Source of the DNA: Bog-756 sp963704585
GTDB lineage: Bacteria > Actinomycetota > Acidimicrobiia > Acidimicrobiales > RAAP-2
Assembly: GCA_963704585.1 (NCBI GenBank)
Contig: OY969919.1
Location: forward strand, 3,410,001-3,474,000
Length of the DNA stretch: 64,000 bases
Reading direction: 5' to 3'
The position numbers and the translations under genes are program-made. Positions 16,538 through 24,912 of this stretch are shown here, piece by piece. The notes under the pieces are model-generated. The model did not search any database, had not been told where the DNA came from, and saw nothing but the letters and a program-made list of their open reading frames with translations. The stretch's first letter is position 1, and each line of letters opens with the position of its first letter.

Positions 16538-16876
16538 GTGACGAACCGGCGGACCGCGGCGTTGACCAGGAGGGCGGCGGCGCAGGCCTCGGACCACCTG
16601 AAGCGGTCGGACCGGTGGAACGGCCTGCGCTGTGGCGACCCGGTCCGGGTCGCCGGCCTGCGACTGCGCGGCGCGACCTGGGAGTTCCGCGCGCACGTGG
16701 TCAACCGTCGCAACGGGACCGAGTCGGTCGAGGTGGTCGGCGGCCGGCCCGGTGACCGGTCGGTCCGCTCGTTCGAGCCCGACCGGATCTACCCGGTCAG
16801 CCGACGTCGGTCTCCGTCCGCCGGTGCTGCCGGCGGACCCTCCCTGGCGGACGCGCCGCAGCTCCCGCTCGGGTGA
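16538..16876 (+). CDS. Conserved hypothetical protein
   Basis: About 112 aa from GTG 16538. The central stretch, DHLKRSDRWNGLRCGDPVRV followed by GATWEFRAHVVNRRNGTESV and GDRSVRSFEPDRIYPV, is dense in charged and aromatic residues and looks strongly conserved, like a small all-beta domain known from actinobacterial genomes without a function. The tail SLADAPQLPLG also looks conserved. It follows the DedA gene by 25 bp. Its last 80 bp overlap the opposite-strand regulator frame, which is unusual and is discussed with that gene. Confidence 0.65.
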   Translation: MTNRRTAALTRRAAAQASDHLKRSDRWNGLRCGDPVRVAGLRLRGATWEFRAHVVNRRNGTESVEVVGGRPGDRSVRSFEPDRIYPVSRRRSPSAGAAGGPSLADAPQLPLG

Positions 16877-17276
16877 GACCCGGGTCGTCGCGGTCCCATC
16901 CCATGCGGTCGATGACGACGGAGCCGGCGGCCGCTTCGGCCGTCGACCGGAAGGGTTCGGGCAGCACGCGCACGAGCTTGCGGAGCGCGGCGCGTAGCTC
17001 GGGCGTCGACGTGGCCGTGGGTCCGGCGAGGAGGAAGAGGGTGCGGACCTCGTGCTCGGAGAGGCCGCTCAGGTCGGTGCGCCCTCCTCCCGCGAGACGC
17101 CAGCCGCCGTGTCGGCCGCGGACCGAGTACACGGGCACACCCGCCACCGAGAGCGCATCGAGGTCTCGCCGGACCGTCCGCTCGGAGACCTCGAGCTCGC
17201 GGGCGGCCTCGGCGGCCGTGAGCTGGCCGCGGCGCTGAAGAAGGAGCAGGAGGGCGACCAGCCGGTCGGCGCGCAC
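16797..17276 (-). CDS. WYL-type transcriptional regulator, truncated to its N-terminal part
   Basis: About 159 aa from GTG 17276. The first 60 residues are a DeoR/HTH_11 winged helix: RLVALLLLLQRRGQLTAAEA, then SERTVRRDLDAL and GVPVYSVRGRHGGWRL. The linker SEHEVRTLFLLAGP and KLVRVLPEPFR matches the region that joins the DNA-binding domain to a WYL ligand-binding domain. But the chain stops about 40 residues later (RQHRRTETDVG), so the whole WYL and WCX part, normally another 150-180 residues, is missing; its place is taken by the opposite-strand gene at 16538-16876. It could still bind DNA as a stub. A palindrome lies between it and the divergent DinB-type gene. Confidence 0.7.
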   Translation of the reverse strand: MRADRLVALLLLLQRRGQLTAAEAARELEVSERTVRRDLDALSVAGVPVYSVRGRHGGWRLAGGGRTDLSGLSEHEVRTLFLLAGPTATSTPELRAALRKLVRVLPEPFRSTAEAAAGSVVIDRMGWDRDDPGLTRAGAAARPPGRVRRQHRRTETDVG

Positions 17277-17294
17277 GGCACCATGATCGCAGGA

Positions 17295-17319
17295 ATACCG
17301 GTCACGAGATGACCGGTAT
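17295..17319. promoter_or_regulatory. Palindromic operator candidate, regulator/DinB divergent promoter
   Basis: ATACCGGTCA-CGAGA-TGACCGGTAT is a perfect 10-bp inverted repeat with a 5-bp centre. It starts 18 bp upstream of the WYL-type regulator's GTG and about 100 bp upstream of the DinB-type gene. A further half-site, TACCGGTCA, occurs at 17349-17357. Size, symmetry and place fit autoregulation and control of the divergent gene by the neighbouring HTH protein; that link is inference. Confidence 0.6.
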
Positions 17320-17422
17320 CGGATGGGAAACTGCCGGAGAGGCGATGGGTACCGGTCACACGGCACCGGCGCCGGCAACCACGGCCCGGCGTGACCGGGC
17401 CCCGATGCGAGGAAGATATCCG

Positions 17423-18007
17423 ATGCCCGGCATGGTCCCACCGGTCCACAACGAGCGCGACGCGTTGGTCTCCTATCTCGACCAGCAGCGAGGCGCCGTG
17501 CGCATCAGCGCGTACGGCCTTAGCGACGAGCAGATCCGGCTCGTGCCCACCCCGAGCGCCCTCAGCGTCGGCGCCGTCCTCAAGCACCTCTCGGCCGTCG
17601 AGCGGTACTGGACGGACCTCGTCCTCGGCACGGTCGCCGGCGGCGCCGCCGACTACGAGGACAACCTGCGCTGCACCGAGGTCGACACCGCCGGCGGGCT
17701 GCTGGACGCATACGCCCGTGCCACCGCCCGCACCGACGGGGTCGTGGCATCGGTCGCGGACCTCGGACAGGACGTGCCCGTCCCGAAGGGCGTCCCGTGG
17801 TTCCCGGGCGACGTCGACGCGTGGTCGGTGCGGTGGGTCGTGCTCCATCTCATCGAGGAGACGGCGCGCCATGCGGGCCACGCGGACATCGTCCGCGAGG
17901 CCGTCGACGGCGCGACCGCCTTCCCGCTTATGGCTGCCGCCGAGGGATGGCCGCCGACCCCGTGGATGCGGCCCTGGACGTCCCCCACAGCGGGATCGGA
18001 GGGCTGA
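17423..18007 (+). CDS. DinB/DUF664-family protein
   Basis: A 194-aa helical-bundle protein. The ATG at 17423 follows GAGGAAG at a good distance. VGAVLKHLSAVERYWTDLVL supplies the first metal-site histidine and EETARHAGHADIVREAVDG the H-x3-H pair, the usual three-histidine site of DinB-like enzymes. W-rich ends (WPPTPW) are typical of the DUF664 subgroup. Many relatives are thiol S-transferases that use mycothiol or bacillithiol; with Mca-like genes nearby, mycothiol use is plausible but not shown. It is divergent from the truncated WYL regulator and probably under its palindrome. Confidence 0.8.
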   Translation: MPGMVPPVHNERDALVSYLDQQRGAVRISAYGLSDEQIRLVPTPSALSVGAVLKHLSAVERYWTDLVLGTVAGGAADYEDNLRCTEVDTAGGLLDAYARATARTDGVVASVADLGQDVPVPKGVPWFPGDVDAWSVRWVVLHLIEETARHAGHADIVREAVDGATAFPLMAAAEGWPPTPWMRPWTSPTAGSEG

Positions 18008-18049
18008 ATGGCCGGACGGGCCTCGGAACCCTCCGGGTAGGGTGCCGCC

Positions 18050-18892
18050 ATGGCGACCGTGGTGTTCGTGCACGCGCACCCCGACGACGAGGCGATCGCG
18101 ACCGGTGGCACGATGGCCGCGCTCGCCGAGCAGGGGCACCGGGTGGTCCTCGTGACCGCGACGCGCGGGGACCTGGGCGAAGTCGACGACGGCGTCCTTG
18201 CCGACGGCGAGACGCTCGCGGACCTCCGGACCCGTGAGCTCGCGGAGGCGTGCCGCATCCTCGGTGTCGGGCGTCAGACCTTCCTCGGGTACCGCGACTC
18301 GGGGATGGAGGGAGAGGAGACCAACCAGGATCCCTCCTGCTTCGCGATGGCCGATCTCGACGAGGCCGCAGATCGTTTGGCCGCGGTGCTCGACGAGGAG
18401 CGGGCCGATGCGCTCGTGATCTACGACGAGCACGGCGGGTACGGCCACCCCGACCACGTGCAGGTGCACAGGGTCGGCATGGCCGCAGGGGAACGGGCGC
18501 GCACGCCGGTGCTCTACTTTTGCACGATGGACCGCGACTACCTGCGGGACCTCATGCAGCAGGCATCGGGCGAGGACTGGGCGCCGCCGGAGCCGCCGCC
18601 CGACGAGGAGTTCACGATGGGCGAGCCGGCGGAACGGATCACGACCGAGGTCGACGTGCGTCGGTGGCTCGAGGCGAAGCGCGGCGCGATGCGCGCGCAC
18701 GCGAGCCAGATCGGCGAGACGAGCTTCTTCCTGCAGATGCCGGACGACGTGTTCTCGACGGTCTGGGGACAGGAGTGGTTCATCCGAGTACGTCCGGAGC
18801 GGCGGCCGGAGCGGGGCGGTGGTCGCGAGGCGTCCCTCCTGCTCGCGGTGGCATCACCCGCAGCCGGTCGGAGGGCGACGGTCCGCGGGTGA
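18050..18892 (+). CDS. PIG-L family N-acetylglucosaminyl deacetylase
   Basis: A 280-aa LmbE-like enzyme. MATVVFVHAHPDDEAIATGG holds the A-H-P-D-D-E zinc motif at the start, TATRGDLGEV the second conserved loop, FLGYRDSGMEG the aspartate region and YGHPDHVQVHRVG the H-x2-D-H zinc ligands. Relatives include MshB (mycothiol synthesis), Mca and glycolipid deacetylases. This one differs clearly from the Mca-like protein at 5627, and it could be MshB or a paralogue. The following 56-aa gene overlaps its stop as GTGA. Confidence 0.85.
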   Translation: MATVVFVHAHPDDEAIATGGTMAALAEQGHRVVLVTATRGDLGEVDDGVLADGETLADLRTRELAEACRILGVGRQTFLGYRDSGMEGEETNQDPSCFAMADLDEAADRLAAVLDEERADALVIYDEHGGYGHPDHVQVHRVGMAAGERARTPVLYFCTMDRDYLRDLMQQASGEDWAPPEPPPDEEFTMGEPAERITTEVDVRRWLEAKRGAMRAHASQIGETSFFLQMPDDVFSTVWGQEWFIRVRPERRPERGGGREASLLLAVASPAAGRRATVRG

Positions 18893-19059
18893 GCACGTCC
18901 CACCGCGTGCTGCGCGTCCAGGGGGGTCGGCTGGTCGTGGGCGAGCGCCGGACCGAGCTCGAGGCCGAGCTCGACGCGGCAGCGGCCGATGGTTATGCGC
19001 TCCTCGACACGTTCGTGGTCGACGACAACGTCTACTTGGTGCTCGCACGGACCGATTGA
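18889..19059 (+). CDS. Small DUF4177-like protein
   Basis: A 56-aa protein coupled to the deacetylase gene through a GTGA start/stop overlap. VLRVQGGRLVVGERRTELEA followed by AADGYALLDTFVVDD and YLVLARTD gives a strand-helix-strand pattern like DUF4177 (a helix ending in A-x-x-G-Y/W-x-L). No catalytic residues are obvious. It is probably a co-expressed accessory factor of unknown role. It is convergent with the GGDEF gene 22 bp away. Confidence 0.6.
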   Translation: MSTSHRVLRVQGGRLVVGERRTELEAELDAAAADGYALLDTFVVDDNVYLVLARTD

Positions 19060-19081
19060 GGAAGGGCCGGCCCGTCAGGGC

Positions 19082-20572
19082 TCAGAGCTCCGTGAACGCC
19101 TGGATGGAGACGACCCGGTCGCGGCCGGCCTCCTTCGCCCGGTAGAGCGCCTGATCGGCGCGCTCGATGAACGAGGTGGCGTCTTCGACCCCGTCCCAGC
19201 TGGTGAGCCCGGCCGAGAGCGTGACGCCGAAGTCCGAGGTCGCCTCTCGCCCGCCGGAGCGCAGCTTGTCGAGGAGGTGGTGGCCGCCGACCAGGTCGGT
19301 CTCGGGCATCACGAGGCAGAACTCCTCGCCGCCGTAGCGGGCGACGAGATCCTGTCCACGGATGTTGGAGACCATCACCGCAGCGATCGACCGGAGGACG
19401 GTATCGCCGGCGACGTGGCCGAACCGGTCGTTGTACTCCTTGAAGTTGTCGAGGTCGATCATCGCCACGCTGAGCGGGGTTTCGGAGCGGAGGGCATGAG
19501 CCATCTCGATCTCGATCCGCTCGAAGAGGGTCCGCCGATTGGCGAGCCCGGTGAGCGGATCGGTCCGGCTCTCGGTCTGGAGCCCGACCACGAAGTTGGC
19601 ACGGGCGGTCACCCGGAGGAACGAGGCGGCCACCTGGTCCGCCGCCTCGATCGCGCGCGGGTCCACCCGGCCGTCCGACGGGCTGCGCTCGAGCACCATC
19701 ACGAGCTCGCCGTCGTTGGTGTAGCCGATCGGGATGACACAGTGGGCGCTGCTGAGGTTCACGGCGTTGCAGACCAGCGAGTGGTTGAGATCCGGCACCT
19801 CGAGGAGGTCGCCCATGTCGGCGCTCTCGGTCGGCCAGGCAGCGACCAGCCGGAAGCGCTCGAGCGCGCCGTTTCGGGTGAAGACGGCGACCCGGGTCGA
19901 AGGCAGGATGTCGGTCACGAGGGGGAGCCCGTGGCGGAAGACCTGGCGCAGGGCGTCGAAGCCCGTCTCGGGGCCGGTGAAGCCGAACTCGTCGAAGGTC
20001 TCGTTGAGCGCGTCGATCGACTGCTGGAAGTTCACGTGGTCGGTGAGCGAGCCGACGGTGCGCGCACAGATGAGGGTGATGACAGCGATGGTCGATGCGT
20101 AGACGAGCACCATCGTGGCGAAGTCGGTGCCCCGCAGCCCTTCGGTCCAGCTGATGAGAGCGATGAGCACGACCACGTAGAGATCGACCACGATCTGCAT
20201 GAGGCGGTCGCCCACGATGCACACGAAGACGACGCCCACGAGCATCGCCGGGGTGTAGAGGGCGTAGTTCGTGTTGGTGGCGAGCTCGATGAACGCGAGC
20301 CCCGAGATCGCCAGGCACACGATGACGAACCACACGTTCGCCTGGGTGTTGATGCTCGACTTGCCTTTGGTCACGGCGACGAAGAGCGCGAGGTAGACGA
20401 CCGAGATGAAGATGCAGCCCGCGGCCGCGGCGAGGTAGCCCCACCGGACTGCGTGGTGGTCGACGAAGGTGATCGTGACCAGGATCGGGATGATGATCGA
20501 CTCCGCGATGAGCCCGCAGACCACGCCGTCGCGAAGCTGACGCTGGGTGGGGTGCTCGAGGTCGAACTTCAC
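19082..20572 (-). CDS. Membrane diguanylate cyclase (GGDEF only)
   Basis: About 496 aa from GTG 20572. Roughly six membrane segments (residues 25-190) are followed by a GAF-like sensory region (about 210-330) and a C-terminal GGDEF domain: RTDPLTGLANRR, DLDNFKEYNDRFGH, and the active site YGGEEFC at about residue 413. R-x-x-D (RGQD), the product-inhibition I-site, lies just before it. There is no EAL domain, so it should only make c-di-GMP. The start is supported by a sigma-28-like promoter whose -10 element ends 7 nt upstream, implying a leaderless mRNA. The frame is open further upstream but that sequence belongs to the exporter gene's 3' end. Confidence 0.9.
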   Translation of the reverse strand: MKFDLEHPTQRQLRDGVVCGLIAESIIIPILVTITFVDHHAVRWGYLAAAAGCIFISVVYLALFVAVTKGKSSINTQANVWFVIVCLAISGLAFIELATNTNYALYTPAMLVGVVFVCIVGDRLMQIVVDLYVVVLIALISWTEGLRGTDFATMVLVYASTIAVITLICARTVGSLTDHVNFQQSIDALNETFDEFGFTGPETGFDALRQVFRHGLPLVTDILPSTRVAVFTRNGALERFRLVAAWPTESADMGDLLEVPDLNHSLVCNAVNLSSAHCVIPIGYTNDGELVMVLERSPSDGRVDPRAIEAADQVAASFLRVTARANFVVGLQTESRTDPLTGLANRRTLFERIEIEMAHALRSETPLSVAMIDLDNFKEYNDRFGHVAGDTVLRSIAAVMVSNIRGQDLVARYGGEEFCLVMPETDLVGGHHLLDKLRSGGREATSDFGVTLSAGLTSWDGVEDATSFIERADQALYRAKEAGRDRVVSIQAFTEL

Positions 20573-20579
20573 CCCACCG

Positions 20580-20607
20580 TTATCGGTCCCGACCAGGTGC
20601 TCCTTTA
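20580..20607 (-). promoter_or_regulatory. Sigma-28 (FliA/WhiG)-like promoter of the GGDEF gene
   Basis: On the minus strand TAAA (20607-20604), 16 nt, then ACCGATAA (20587-20580), against the FliA/WhiG pattern TAAA-N15/16-GCCGATAA. The start codon GTG follows after 7 nt. The -35 box overlaps the TAA stop of the exporter gene upstream. The same arrangement precedes the three GGDEF-EAL genes at 44415, 46473 and 51627. Confidence 0.7.
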
Positions 20608-22243
20608 ACCCCGCCCTTCCTGACCTGGGCCGTCGTCCTTCCGGGCGGCCTGGAGCGACTCGGTTGGCAGGCGGCCGGTACAGAGCAGGCCCACGACGGT
20701 CAACAGCGCGACCAGCCAGAGCGCGGTGCGGAGCCCGTCGAGACGCGCCGAGGCGTTCTCCGCCACGATCGCGTCCTGGGTCTCCGGCGGGAGCGTCGTC
20801 TTGGCGAGGCCGTCCCGCAGCTGGGCGTCCGAGACGAAGGGGATGCCCTGCTCGATGGTGACCGTCGCCTGCTGGGTCACCACCGGCGCGATCGGCGGGA
20901 TTGGTGGTCGCGCCCTCGAGGAAGCTGGTGGTGAGGCTCGCGATCAGCGCGGCGCCGACCAGCGCGGTTCCGAGGGACGCGCCGAGATTGGTGAAGGTGT
21001 TCTGGAGGCCGCCCACCTCGGCGCTGAGCCTGTCCGGCTGCGCGGAGACGGTGATCGCGCCGAGCTGCGACGCGAGGGCGCCGATCCCGAGGCCGACCAG
21101 TGTCATCGGGATGAGCACGATCCCGGCGTTCGCACCCGGGTCGAGTCCGCTCACGAGGACGAGCGTGCCTGCGAGCAGGAGGAGCATGCCGACCCGGACG
21201 ACGGTGCGCGGCGACGCAGCCGGGAGGAACTTCGGGACGGCCATGGCGGAGAGGAGGAGCGAGAGCGAGAGGGGAAGGAGCCGGAGGCCGGTCTGGAGGG
21301 CGGAGAGCCCGAGCACGATCGAGAGGAAGAGCGGGATCGTGAAGAAGATGCCGGCCTGGATGAGGAACTGGAAGAAGAAGATCACGAGGCCGCCTGTCAT
21401 CTGCCGGCTCCGGAACATCGACGGCAGGAAGAGGGGCTCGCGCTCGAGGCGCTCGAGCCGGCCGACCCAGGCGAAGAGCAGGCCGAGGACGAGGAGGCCG
21501 CCGAGCACGAGCCAGGCGACGACCGACAGCCCGAAGAGGGTCGGGCTGCCCCCCTTCGGGCGGACCCAGCCCCACACGCCGGACTTGAGGACGCCGAAGA
21601 CGAGGGACGTGAGTCCCACGATGGAGAGCGCGGCCCCGACGAGGTCGAGGTGGATGCGCCCTTCCGGTGGGGAGTCCGCAATCCGGCGGAGCGTCAGCAG
21701 GATGATCACGACGATGACCGCCTCGCCGGCGAAGACCCACCGCCACGATGCGAAGGTGGTCACCGCGCCCCCGATCAGCGGGCCGGCGGCGACGGCGACT
21801 GCACCGGCCGCGGCAATGGTGCTGTAGGTGGCGGGGCGACGCTCCGGCGCGAAATTGCCGGCGACGAGCGCGACGATCGCCGGCATGATGAGCGCCGCGC
21901 CGATGCCCTCGAGGCCGGACCAGCCGATGATGAGGACGGTGAGGTTCGGTGCGACCGCGGTGATCAGGGTCCCGCAGCCGTAGATCACGAGCCCGATCCC
22001 GAAGGCACGTCGGCGACCGACGATGGCGCCGATCTTGCCCCCGGTGATCATGAGCGCGGCCATGATGAGCGTGAAGAGGGTGATGGCGGTCTGGATCCCC
22101 GTCACCGTGGTACCGAGGTCGTTGGCGACCGACTGGATCGAGACGTTCATGACCGACGTGTCGAGGGTCATGAGGAACTGCCCAGCAGCGAGGATCACCA
22201 GGACGCCGGCGGCGCGTGAGGCGGCGGTGGAATCGTCGGGCAC
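20605..22243 (-). CDS. DHA2-family (EmrB/QacA type) drug exporter with a 3' frameshift
   Basis: GTG 22243 opens a protein with the 14-segment MFS layout: QFLMTLDTSVMNVSIQSVA (motif D1), a motif-A-like KIGAIVGRRR, and the motif-C glycine/proline-rich AAAGAVAVAAGPLIGGAV. The frame is good up to SFLEGATTNP (near 20900), then continues in another frame as IAPVVTQQATVTIEQGIPFV and DAQLRDGL to the final membrane segment and stop at 20605. Removing one base from the GGG run at 20897-20899 joins them into about 545 aa, and the C-terminal part is exactly what this family carries. It is either a sequence error or a recent mutation. Predicted role: proton-driven export of drugs or lipids. Confidence 0.85.
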
Positions 22244-22293
22244 CTCGGCACCGTACCCGGCCACCTGGCGATCGTGGGGGAGTCGGCCGGGCG

Positions 22294-23928
22294 TCAGCGC
22301 CGGCGACGCACGACCCGGACGGTGACCCAGGCGAGGAGCGCGACGAGCGCCGCCGCACCGGCGGCGAGACCGAGCACGAGTGGTGAGGGACCGGCCGATG
22401 CGATCACGACCACCGTCGGACGGTGGTGCGGCGGGGTGGTGGTCGACGTGGTCGTCGCGCCGGATGGCGTCGGGGGCGCCGCGAACGCGACGACGCGGTC
22501 GGCGGTCGCGACGAGGAGCAGCCCGTCGCCGGTGCTCGGGGTGGGGAAGTGGTCGACCGGAGGCGCAACGACCGTCCGCTGTCGGACCGCACCGGTCGCG
22601 GGGTCGAGACCGGTGAGCGAGCCGTCCTGGCCCTGGGTCCAGACGAGACCGGCCGCAACGATCGGCGGTCCGCCGCCGGCCGAGGTGCGCCACATGATGC
22701 GGAGCCCCGGCGGCGAGCCGGTCACGGAGACCGCGATCGTGCCGGCGAGGCACGGGAGGTAGACGATGGTTCCCACGGCCGCCGTCCCGCCGTCGACATC
22801 GTCCGCGCAACCCGTGGCGAGGGAGGCCTGCTCGCCGCCGACTCCGCCGAGTGCGGCGCCGTCGAGGAGGTAGGCGGTGCGCGACTTCCCGGCGGCGACC
22901 ACCTGACCGCCGGGCAGGAGTGCGGGCTCGGTCGAGAGGTCGAGGTCGGCGGCGTTCTCCCGTGACCAGCTGGACGGCGCGAAGTACTGCCGGAGGGCGA
23001 GCGCGGGCGAGAGCTCGAGCACCCCGTCGCTGTCGTCGTAGGCATGGGCGGACGAGGTCACCGAGCCGTTGCCGCTGGTGACCCAGAGATTGCCCGACGC
23101 GTCGACCGCGGGTGCGCCGCCACCCATCCAGATCGCGCCCTGGTGCTCCCCGGCTCCGCCGTCGACTGCGAAGTCGAGGGGAGTGCCGCCCGTCTCGGGA
23201 ACGCTCACCACCCAGCCGCGGTAGGAGCCGCAATCGCCGTAGTTCCCGCCGAACCCGAAGACCACCCGTCCCGCGTCGATGGTGAGCGCGGTGCGCTGCA
23301 GGAGGGCCTCGTGCGATGCGCCGGTGGGGTCGACGGGCTGCCGGAGCTCGACCGCGCCGTCCGTCACGTCGAGACCGACGAGCTCGTGCGCGGCGCTCCC
23401 GTGCACCAGGACGTCGACGACCGCGAAGAGCTCACGGCGGGCCTGGTCGAGGACCGGGGTGCCCGTGATCCCGACCGTCGGCGCGATGTTGCCGCACGGG
23501 AGGTCCGACGCCGGCACCGGCGTCCCGAGCTGCACCGACCACAGCTCGGCACCGTTCCTGGTGGAGAGCGCGGTGACGGTGTCACCCTCCGTCGCGACGA
23601 GGACGCGGCCGGAGGCGACCAGTGGCTCGCCGTAGAGCTGTCCGCCGAGGGCGGCCGACGTCCATGTGGGCGCGGCGGTGTCCACGGACGCGGCCCCGGA
23701 TGCGACACCGGTGCCCGCCGGGTCGTGGTGGTAGACGGGCCACGCGCCCGGATCCCCGGTCGGGACCGTGAGCGCAGCGGCCGGCGCTCCTCTGCCGAGT
23801 CGACTGGCGAGCCCGGTGAGGAGCAGGGCCGCGAGCACGACCGCGGCGGCGACGCAGAGGACCGTGCGGTTGAAGGTCGAGCACCGCGCGCGGTCGAGGC
23901 GCGGTGGGCCCCTCCACGCGTTGCGCAT
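22294..23928 (-). CDS. PQQ-type beta-propeller protein with two membrane anchors
   Basis: About 544 aa from ATG 23928. One membrane helix near residues 22-40 (VLCVAAAVVLAALLLTGLA) and one at the C-terminus (LGLAAGAAALVALLAWVTVRVV, then RRRR) frame an external domain with propeller repeats such as GRVLVATEGDTVTALSTRNG, AELWSVQLG and GSLTGLDPATG, the PQQ/quinoprotein pattern. Several cysteines (DLPCGNI, GDCGSYRG, ATGCADD, LPCLAG) may form disulfides. A Thr/Pro linker precedes the last helix. No PQQ ligand set can be confirmed; many such propellers are scaffolds without PQQ. Confidence 0.75.
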   Translation of the reverse strand: MRNAWRGPPRLDRARCSTFNRTVLCVAAAVVLAALLLTGLASRLGRGAPAAALTVPTGDPGAWPVYHHDPAGTGVASGAASVDTAAPTWTSAALGGQLYGEPLVASGRVLVATEGDTVTALSTRNGAELWSVQLGTPVPASDLPCGNIAPTVGITGTPVLDQARRELFAVVDVLVHGSAAHELVGLDVTDGAVELRQPVDPTGASHEALLQRTALTIDAGRVVFGFGGNYGDCGSYRGWVVSVPETGGTPLDFAVDGGAGEHQGAIWMGGGAPAVDASGNLWVTSGNGSVTSSAHAYDDSDGVLELSPALALRQYFAPSSWSRENAADLDLSTEPALLPGGQVVAAGKSRTAYLLDGAALGGVGGEQASLATGCADDVDGGTAAVGTIVYLPCLAGTIAVSVTGSPPGLRIMWRTSAGGGPPIVAAGLVWTQGQDGSLTGLDPATGAVRQRTVVAPPVDHFPTPSTGDGLLLVATADRVVAFAAPPTPSGATTTSTTTPPHHRPTVVVIASAGPSPLVLGLAAGAAALVALLAWVTVRVVRRRR

Positions 23929-24040
23929 GCCGGAGCCTACCGTCGGCGCGGCCGGCCGGCCGGGTGCCCGTGGACGCTGTCGACCGCCGGCGCTACGCTC
24001 CCGCACGGCGCGGTTGCGTCCCCGGGGGGCGTGGGGAGTG

Positions 24041-24889
24041 GTGAGTGAGGTGAGCGGAACCTCGAGCGCGAGCGACGAAGCGCAGCGCGGCGAGTCGGCG
24101 AGCGATCGCGAGCTCTCGCAGGTTGCCTTCGGCGAGCGCTACCTCATGCGCTTCGAGCGCGACACGTTGCGTCACCGGCCGCTGTGGATCCGCGTCATCA
24201 TCGAGTTCGTCGGCACCTTCATCCTGGTGACGGTCGCGGCCGGCTCGGGCGTGATCAACCACTACGTCGGCGGCGGTCCCATCAGCCGGACGGCCGCCGT
24301 GATCGCACCTGGCGCCGTCGTGATGGCGATGATCTACGCCTTCGGTCCGTTGTCCGGCCTGCACATCAACCCGGCGGTGACCCTGGCGTTCGCCGGCCGG
24401 CGCGTCTTCAAGTCCGCGTGGGTGCTGCCGTATCTCGTCGTCCAGCTCGCCGGCGCGGTCGCGGCGGCGCTCTTCCTCCAGCTCATGTACGGGCACGTCT
24501 CCTCAGGTGGGAACTACCCGATCGCCGTCGCGGGCGGCACCTGGCGCTCGCTGGTCATGGAGATCGTGCTCACCGCCATCCTCGTCTCGGTCATCCTCAA
24601 CACCGCCACGGGCTACCGGAGCATCGGGCACAATGCCGCCCTCGCGGTCGGCTCGACCGTCGCGTTGCTCGGGCTGTTCGCGAGCCCGATCAGCGGCGCC
24701 TCGATGAACCCGGCCCGCACCCTCGGGCCGGACATCGTGAGCCTCGACTTCGCCGGATGGTGGGTCTACATCGTCGGACCGGTCGTGGGAGCGGTGATCG
24801 CGGTCCTGCTCATCGCGCTCGTCCGGGGCCTGCCGACGGCGCAGGAGCGGGAGGCCGCCGAGGGAGGCGCGCTCCCCATCGAGCGCTGA
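24041..24889 (+). CDS. MIP-family channel (aquaporin/glycerol facilitator type)
   Basis: About 282 aa from GTG 24041. Six membrane segments and both pore motifs are present: HINPAVTLAF (first NPA) and SMNPARTLGP (second NPA). The residues around them (GLHINPAVT; ISGASMNPAR) resemble the aquaporin side of the family more than GlpF; an aspartate after the second motif, the GlpF hallmark, is absent. A charged cytoplasmic N-terminal extension of about 45 residues is unusual for the family. No glycerol kinase is adjacent. Solute preference is unknown. Confidence 0.88.
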   Translation: MSEVSGTSSASDEAQRGESASDRELSQVAFGERYLMRFERDTLRHRPLWIRVIIEFVGTFILVTVAAGSGVINHYVGGGPISRTAAVIAPGAVVMAMIYAFGPLSGLHINPAVTLAFAGRRVFKSAWVLPYLVVQLAGAVAAALFLQLMYGHVSSGGNYPIAVAGGTWRSLVMEIVLTAILVSVILNTATGYRSIGHNAALAVGSTVALLGLFASPISGASMNPARTLGPDIVSLDFAGWWVYIVGPVVGAVIAVLLIALVRGLPTAQEREAAEGGALPIER

Positions 24890-24912
24890 CCCCGGCGCAA
24901 GCACGCAGCGGA

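Noticed and set aside
19082..23233. A single 1383-codon frame joining an exporter and a GGDEF protein
   Set aside because: The frame is continuous only because the exporter slips frame near 20898 and the spurious reading runs into the GGDEF gene. The exporter's true C-terminus is in another frame with its own stop, and the GGDEF gene has its own promoter and start.
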